Shown here: positions 6,647 to 9,765 of the stretch, piece by piece
How positions within the stretch are numbered: the first letter of the stretch is position 1
Layout of the letters: each line of letters starts with the position of its first letter
Source of the DNA: Gemmobacter sp.
GTDB lineage: Bacteria > Pseudomonadota > Alphaproteobacteria > Rhodobacterales > Rhodobacteraceae
Assembly (NCBI GenBank): GCA_030656535.1
Contig: JAUSPL010000474.1
Coordinates: 1-9,765, forward strand
Reading direction: 5' to 3'
DNA length: 9,765 bases
The notes under the pieces: generated by a model
The model's input: only the letters and a program-made list of their open reading frames with translations
What the model was told of the DNA's origin: nothing
The model's database searches: none
Made by a program: the position numbers and the translations under genes

Positions 6647-6682
6647 GACCAGGGTGTGCCCTCTGTGGGGCACACCCTGGTC
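6647..6682. terminator. perfect 15-bp inverted repeat at the convergent junction, probable bidirectional terminator
   Basis: GACCAGGGTGTGCCC (6647-6661) pairs without mismatch with GGGCACACCCTGGTC (6668-6682) around a 6-base loop, TCTGTG. It lies 38 bases beyond the stop of the plus-strand secreted protein and 30 bases beyond the stop of the minus-strand trkH, so it can serve both. No run of T follows on either strand, so it is not a textbook intrinsic terminator, but location and stem stability make transcription termination the simplest reading. A binding site for a dimeric protein is a less likely alternative. Confidence 0.65.
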
Positions 6683-6712
6683 AAGGTGGCAGCAGCCTTG
6701 CAAGGTTGATCC

Positions 6713-8161
6713 TCAGCGAACCCAGAACCGCGTCGTGAGCAACACATAGACCGACAGCAGTTCCAACCGCCCCAGCAACATTCCCCAGATCATCATCCAT
6801 TTCGCCGAAGTGGGAAACATGTCCAACGCCCCTGTCGGCCCAACTTCGCCGCCCCAGACCGGGCCGATGTTGGCGATTGATGTCCAAGCGGCCGTCAAGG
6901 CGGTCCGAGTCTGCAACCCTGTCAACGAAAGGCCAACGGCCAGCACACCAAAGGTCAGCACGAACAGCGTGAAGAACACGATGACCGAGGTCACAACATC
7001 AGTATTGACGGGTCTGCCGTCCATCCGAATCGGCAGCACGGCATTGGGCGACAGCAGGCGCCGTATCTGGATCTTGATCGTTTCGAACAAGATCAGATAG
7101 CGGAATACCTTGACGGAACATCCGGTGGAGGAGGTGCACCCCCCGATAAAGCCCACGGACAGCAAAACGACAAAGGCAAAACCGCCCCACGCCAACAGAT
7201 CGGCGCTGGTAAACCCGGTTCCTGTGAATATCGAGACCAGATTGAATACGGTTTCACGAAGCGCCAAACTTGCTTCATCATCCAGGATCAGCACCCGATA
7301 ACTGAAAATCAGGACAATCGCGTAAATGGTCCAGCGCAGATAGGCCCGCACCTGACTGTCAACCAGCAGCGGCCGGATGCTGCCGTTCAGCAACTGGACA
7401 TAGCGGATGAATGGCAGCGTCGACAGGAACATGAATACAGCCGCCGCATATTCCAGCGGGCCGGAGAACTTTGCAAATGACTGGTCCGATGTGGAAAACC
7501 CCCCCGTCGCGATCGTCGACATCGCATGGACGACCGCCTCGAACCCGGTCATGCCCATGGCGTAATAGACGATCAGGCACACCAGTGTCAGCGCGATATA
7601 GATCTGGATCAGGGCGCTGGAAATATCCAGCGCGCGCGGCAAGACCTTGCCCAGGGTGTCAAAGCCTTCGGAGCGGAAGTATTGCATCCCACCGACCTTC
7701 ATGACCGGCAAAAAGATCATCGCGACGATGACGATACCCAATCCGCCCAGCCAATGCAGAATCCCGCGCCAAAGGTTTGTTCCAAGCGGCAGATCATCCA
7801 GGCCGGTGAACACCGTGGCACCGGTCGTGGTCATCCCGGACATGGCTTCAAACATGGCGTCCGTCACCCCAACGCCCGGCGCGCCCAGCATGAACGGCAG
7901 TGCGCCAAAGGCCGGCACGACGACCCAGGTCGCGGTGGTCAGGATAAAGGATTGCTGCAATGTCAGGCTGTTGCCCCGTCCATTGGCACAAGCCAGCGCC
8001 AGCACTGCCCCCGAAAGCCCGGTAATCACCGCCGATTGAAGAAAGCTCTGCCAATGGGGATCGCCCGCAGCCCAGTCCAGGGCCATGGGAAACAGCATTG
8101 CCATCCCCAACGCGGCGATCAACAGGCCGATGACATAACCGACGGGGCGCATATCGAACAT
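6713..8161 (-). CDS. trkH: TrkH-family potassium uptake membrane subunit (downstream copy)
   Basis: This 482-residue polytopic inner-membrane protein is the channel-like subunit of a Trk potassium uptake system; E. coli TrkH is 483 residues. The four pore repeats are visible: TTTGAT (111-116), TIATGGFST (216-224), TGTGF (313-317) and NIGPVWGGEVGP (431-442). The cytoplasmic-side loop of the third repeat, GGCTSSTGCSVKVFR (340-354), keeps the family lysine (K351). HWLGGLGIVIVAMIFLPV (136-153) and FRSEGFDTLGKVLPR (162-176) are also typical. I chose ATG 8161 because family members begin MFDxRPV, but no Shine-Dalgarno precedes it. GTG 8203 in the same frame has GAAGG 6 bases upstream and lies 14 bases past the upstream trkH stop, so a protein 14 residues longer is quite possible. 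Cotranscription with the upstream copy is near certain. A TrkA-type nucleotide-binding partner is expected elsewhere in the genome. Confidence 0.93.
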   Translation of the reverse strand: MFDMRPVGYVIGLLIAALGMAMLFPMALDWAAGDPHWQSFLQSAVITGLSGAVLALACANGRGNSLTLQQSFILTTATWVVVPAFGALPFMLGAPGVGVTDAMFEAMSGMTTTGATVFTGLDDLPLGTNLWRGILHWLGGLGIVIVAMIFLPVMKVGGMQYFRSEGFDTLGKVLPRALDISSALIQIYIALTLVCLIVYYAMGMTGFEAVVHAMSTIATGGFSTSDQSFAKFSGPLEYAAAVFMFLSTLPFIRYVQLLNGSIRPLLVDSQVRAYLRWTIYAIVLIFSYRVLILDDEASLALRETVFNLVSIFTGTGFTSADLLAWGGFAFVVLLSVGFIGGCTSSTGCSVKVFRYLILFETIKIQIRRLLSPNAVLPIRMDGRPVNTDVVTSVIVFFTLFVLTFGVLAVGLSLTGLQTRTALTAAWTSIANIGPVWGGEVGPTGALDMFPTSAKWMMIWGMLLGRLELLSVYVLLTTRFWVR

Positions 8162-8217
8162 GGCCAACGCTTGGCTGCGGGACTGGCAGGAGTCAAGACG
8201 CACCCCGGACCTTCACT

Positions 8218-9672
8218 CTAGCGCAGCCAGAACCGCGGCATCAGAACCACGAAGACCGCGATCAGTGACAACCGCCCCAGCAGCATCGCCAGGATCAGGA
8301 TCCATTTGGCAGCCGTAGGAAACTCGATGAACGTCCCGGTCGCCGCCACCATCGGGCCAAAGCCATAGCCGATATTGCCGATCGACGTCCAAACCCCGAA
8401 CACCGCCGAGGTCATGTCCACACCGATCAAGGTCAGCGCAACGCTAAGCACCCCGATCGTCAGCACATAGAGGGCCACATAGACCACAAGCGTGTCCAGC
8501 GTCGCAAGGTCCACCCTTTTGCCGTCATAGCGAACATCCGGCACCCGGTGCGGCGATGCGATCTGGCGCAGTTGACCCAAAATGGCGGCACCCATCAACT
8601 GCACCCGGAACACGCTCAGGGCACCCGAACTGGACGACGAACAGCCGCCGATCATGCCGACCACAAAAGCCGCGATCAAGGCAAACCCACCCCAAGTGCT
8701 GAACGTTCCGGAAAAGAACCCTGTGCCGGTGAAGATCGACACCATATTGAACAACGTCTCGCGCAGGACGGGTTCGAACGCCTCGTCTGTGACGGCCAGC
8801 CGCCAGACCACCACCATCGCCACCGAGCCCAGAACCCACACCAAAAAGGCCCGCACCTGTACATCCTGCAGCAGCGGCCCGGGATTGCCGCGCAGCATCT
8901 GGGCGTAGCGGATGTAGGGCAGACTGCCCAGTATCATGAACAGAGCCCCTGCATATTCTGCCGCGCCGGGATACTTGCCGAACGAGGCGTCGGCAGAGGA
9001 AAACCCCCCCGTCGCGATGGTTGCGGCGCCGTTGACGACCGCATCCAGCGGCGTCATGCCAAGCAGCAGATAGACTGCAATGCAGGCTGCCGTCAGGATC
9101 ACATAGACCCGCACCAAAGCACCGGCGATGTCGGACGCGCGCGGCAACACCTTGCCAAGGGTATCGAACCCTTCGGCGCGGAAAACCTGCATCCCGCCGA
9201 TCCTGAGCACCGGCAAGAAGATCATGGCCACGAATGCAATCCCAAGCCCGCCCAGCCAATTCAACATCCCGCGCCACAGGTTGATCCCTATCGGTAGCCG
9301 TTCCAGGCCGATGATGACGGTCGATCCGGTCGTGGTGATCCCCGAAACAGATTCGAAAATTGCGTCGGTCAGGCTCAGGGCTGGCAATGCCAGCGCAAAG
9401 GGCAGGGCACAGGCCAAGGGCAGGGTGAACCACACCGCCACAGTCATCAAAAAGGCCTGTCGGATCGACAGGCCGGCGCGTTGCTGTGTGTTGGTTGAGA
9501 GGGCGATCAATCCCCCGACACCAAAAGTAACAAAGGCCGAGGTCAGAAAGGCGGGCGCGCTGGGCGCTTCTGCGGAGGATGCAATTTCGACGGCCGCAGG
9601 GACCAACATGACCCCGCCGAAGACCATCAGCATCCAGCCGACGACGTGACTTACGGGGTTCAAGTCGAACAT
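8218..9672 (-). CDS. trkH: TrkH-family potassium uptake membrane subunit (upstream copy)
   Basis: A second TrkH paralogue, 484 residues, first in a two-gene minus-strand operon. It aligns with its neighbour along its whole length. The pore segments are TTTGST (113-118), TIATGGFSS (218-226), TGTGFFS (315-321) and NIGYGFGP (433-440); LNWLGGLGIAFVAMIFLPVL (137-156) and FRAEGFDTLGKVLPR (164-178) are shared landmarks. Two places differ from the usual pattern: the third-repeat loop reads GGCSSSSSGALSVFR (342-356), with Ser353 where TrkH proteins usually have Lys, and the fourth pore segment has Tyr where NIGP has Pro. ATG 9672 is the start that gives the family N-terminus MFDLNPV. A TTG at 9708 would add 12 residues but forms part of a TTGACA that looks more like a -35 box. 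The fold is firm; ion selectivity and partner are inferred. Confidence 0.93.
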   Translation of the reverse strand: MFDLNPVSHVVGWMLMVFGGVMLVPAAVEIASSAEAPSAPAFLTSAFVTFGVGGLIALSTNTQQRAGLSIRQAFLMTVAVWFTLPLACALPFALALPALSLTDAIFESVSGITTTGSTVIIGLERLPIGINLWRGMLNWLGGLGIAFVAMIFLPVLRIGGMQVFRAEGFDTLGKVLPRASDIAGALVRVYVILTAACIAVYLLLGMTPLDAVVNGAATIATGGFSSADASFGKYPGAAEYAGALFMILGSLPYIRYAQMLRGNPGPLLQDVQVRAFLVWVLGSVAMVVVWRLAVTDEAFEPVLRETLFNMVSIFTGTGFFSGTFSTWGGFALIAAFVVGMIGGCSSSSSGALSVFRVQLMGAAILGQLRQIASPHRVPDVRYDGKRVDLATLDTLVVYVALYVLTIGVLSVALTLIGVDMTSAVFGVWTSIGNIGYGFGPMVAATGTFIEFPTAAKWILILAMLLGRLSLIAVFVVLMPRFWLR

Positions 9673-9765
9673 GGGCTTACAGTTGAACCGGTCCGTTCTA
9701 ACTGTCAAGGAGCCCCGGTTGCGCTGTCGTCAGATGCCCCAAACGCCTTTGTTGCGGGGGCGACA
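9673..9765 (-). promoter_or_regulatory. upstream region of the trkH pair: TTGACA box and possible 3' end of another gene
   Basis: A perfect -35-like TTGACA lies on the minus strand at 9708-9703. No good -10 follows: TCAACT (9686-9681, 16-base spacer) and AACTGT (9684-9679, 18-base spacer) each match poorly. If it is used, the transcript would start within a few bases of ATG 9672, giving a leaderless or near-leaderless message. No Shine-Dalgarno is visible before that ATG, which agrees with this. A minus-strand frame entering from the right edge reads VAPATKAFGASDDSATGAP and ends at TGA 9707-9705, which could be the C-terminus of an upstream gene, but 19 codons are too few to identify or confirm it. 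Confidence 0.3.

Noticed and set aside
7526..8221. A 231-codon plus-strand open frame opposite the downstream trkH
   Set aside because: It is antisense to conserved TrkH pore segments; the Gln/His/Arg-rich product shows no family signal.
8525..9433. A 302-codon minus-strand open frame inside the upstream trkH, in another frame
   Set aside because: It overlaps a full-length TrkH in a different frame and encodes an Arg/Gly/Cys-rich product without membrane segments or motifs.

Overview
The window is about 64% GC by eye. Gene content and order point to an alphaproteobacterium of the Rhodobacterales (Rhodobacteraceae/Roseobacter type). The clearest signs are a glyQ - DUF6446 - glyS cluster, a divergent PPDK-like gene just downstream of glyS, and two TrkH-type potassium transporter genes in tandem. 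This assignment rests on remembered family knowledge and was not searched.

Layout: (1) 1-737, minus: the N-terminal 245 residues of a pyruvate,phosphate dikinase-like protein that runs off the left edge, starting at GTG 737. (2) 738-929: a gap with a short tandem repeat, a possible promoter and a GC-rich hairpin. (3) 930-4625, minus: a tightly coupled translation operon of glyQ (glycyl-tRNA synthetase alpha), a small one-pass membrane protein of the DUF6446 type, and glyS (beta). The glyQ/DUF6446 junction overlaps by 4 bases and the DUF6446/glyS gap is 1 base. (4) 4626-4796: a divergent intergenic region with a good candidate glyQ promoter. (5) 4797-6608, plus: a secreted protein with a SPOR-like region, a Pro/Ala-rich linker, a peptidoglycan-binding domain and a trypsin-like fold whose three catalytic positions all appear to be substituted. 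(6) 6609-6712: a convergent junction with a perfect 15-bp inverted repeat. (7) 6713-9672, minus: two tandem paralogous TrkH-family potassium-uptake membrane subunits. No trkA-type regulatory partner lies inside the window.

Functionally the window is mostly housekeeping: charging of tRNA-Gly, central carbon metabolism (PEP/pyruvate), envelope biology and K+ uptake. I see no tRNA, rRNA, CRISPR array, insertion sequence or phage gene. The points most worth a second look are an AT-rich stretch of about 100 codons inside the otherwise GC-rich glyS, the apparent pseudo-protease with cell-wall-binding modules, and the membrane protein of unknown role translated between the two GlyRS subunits.
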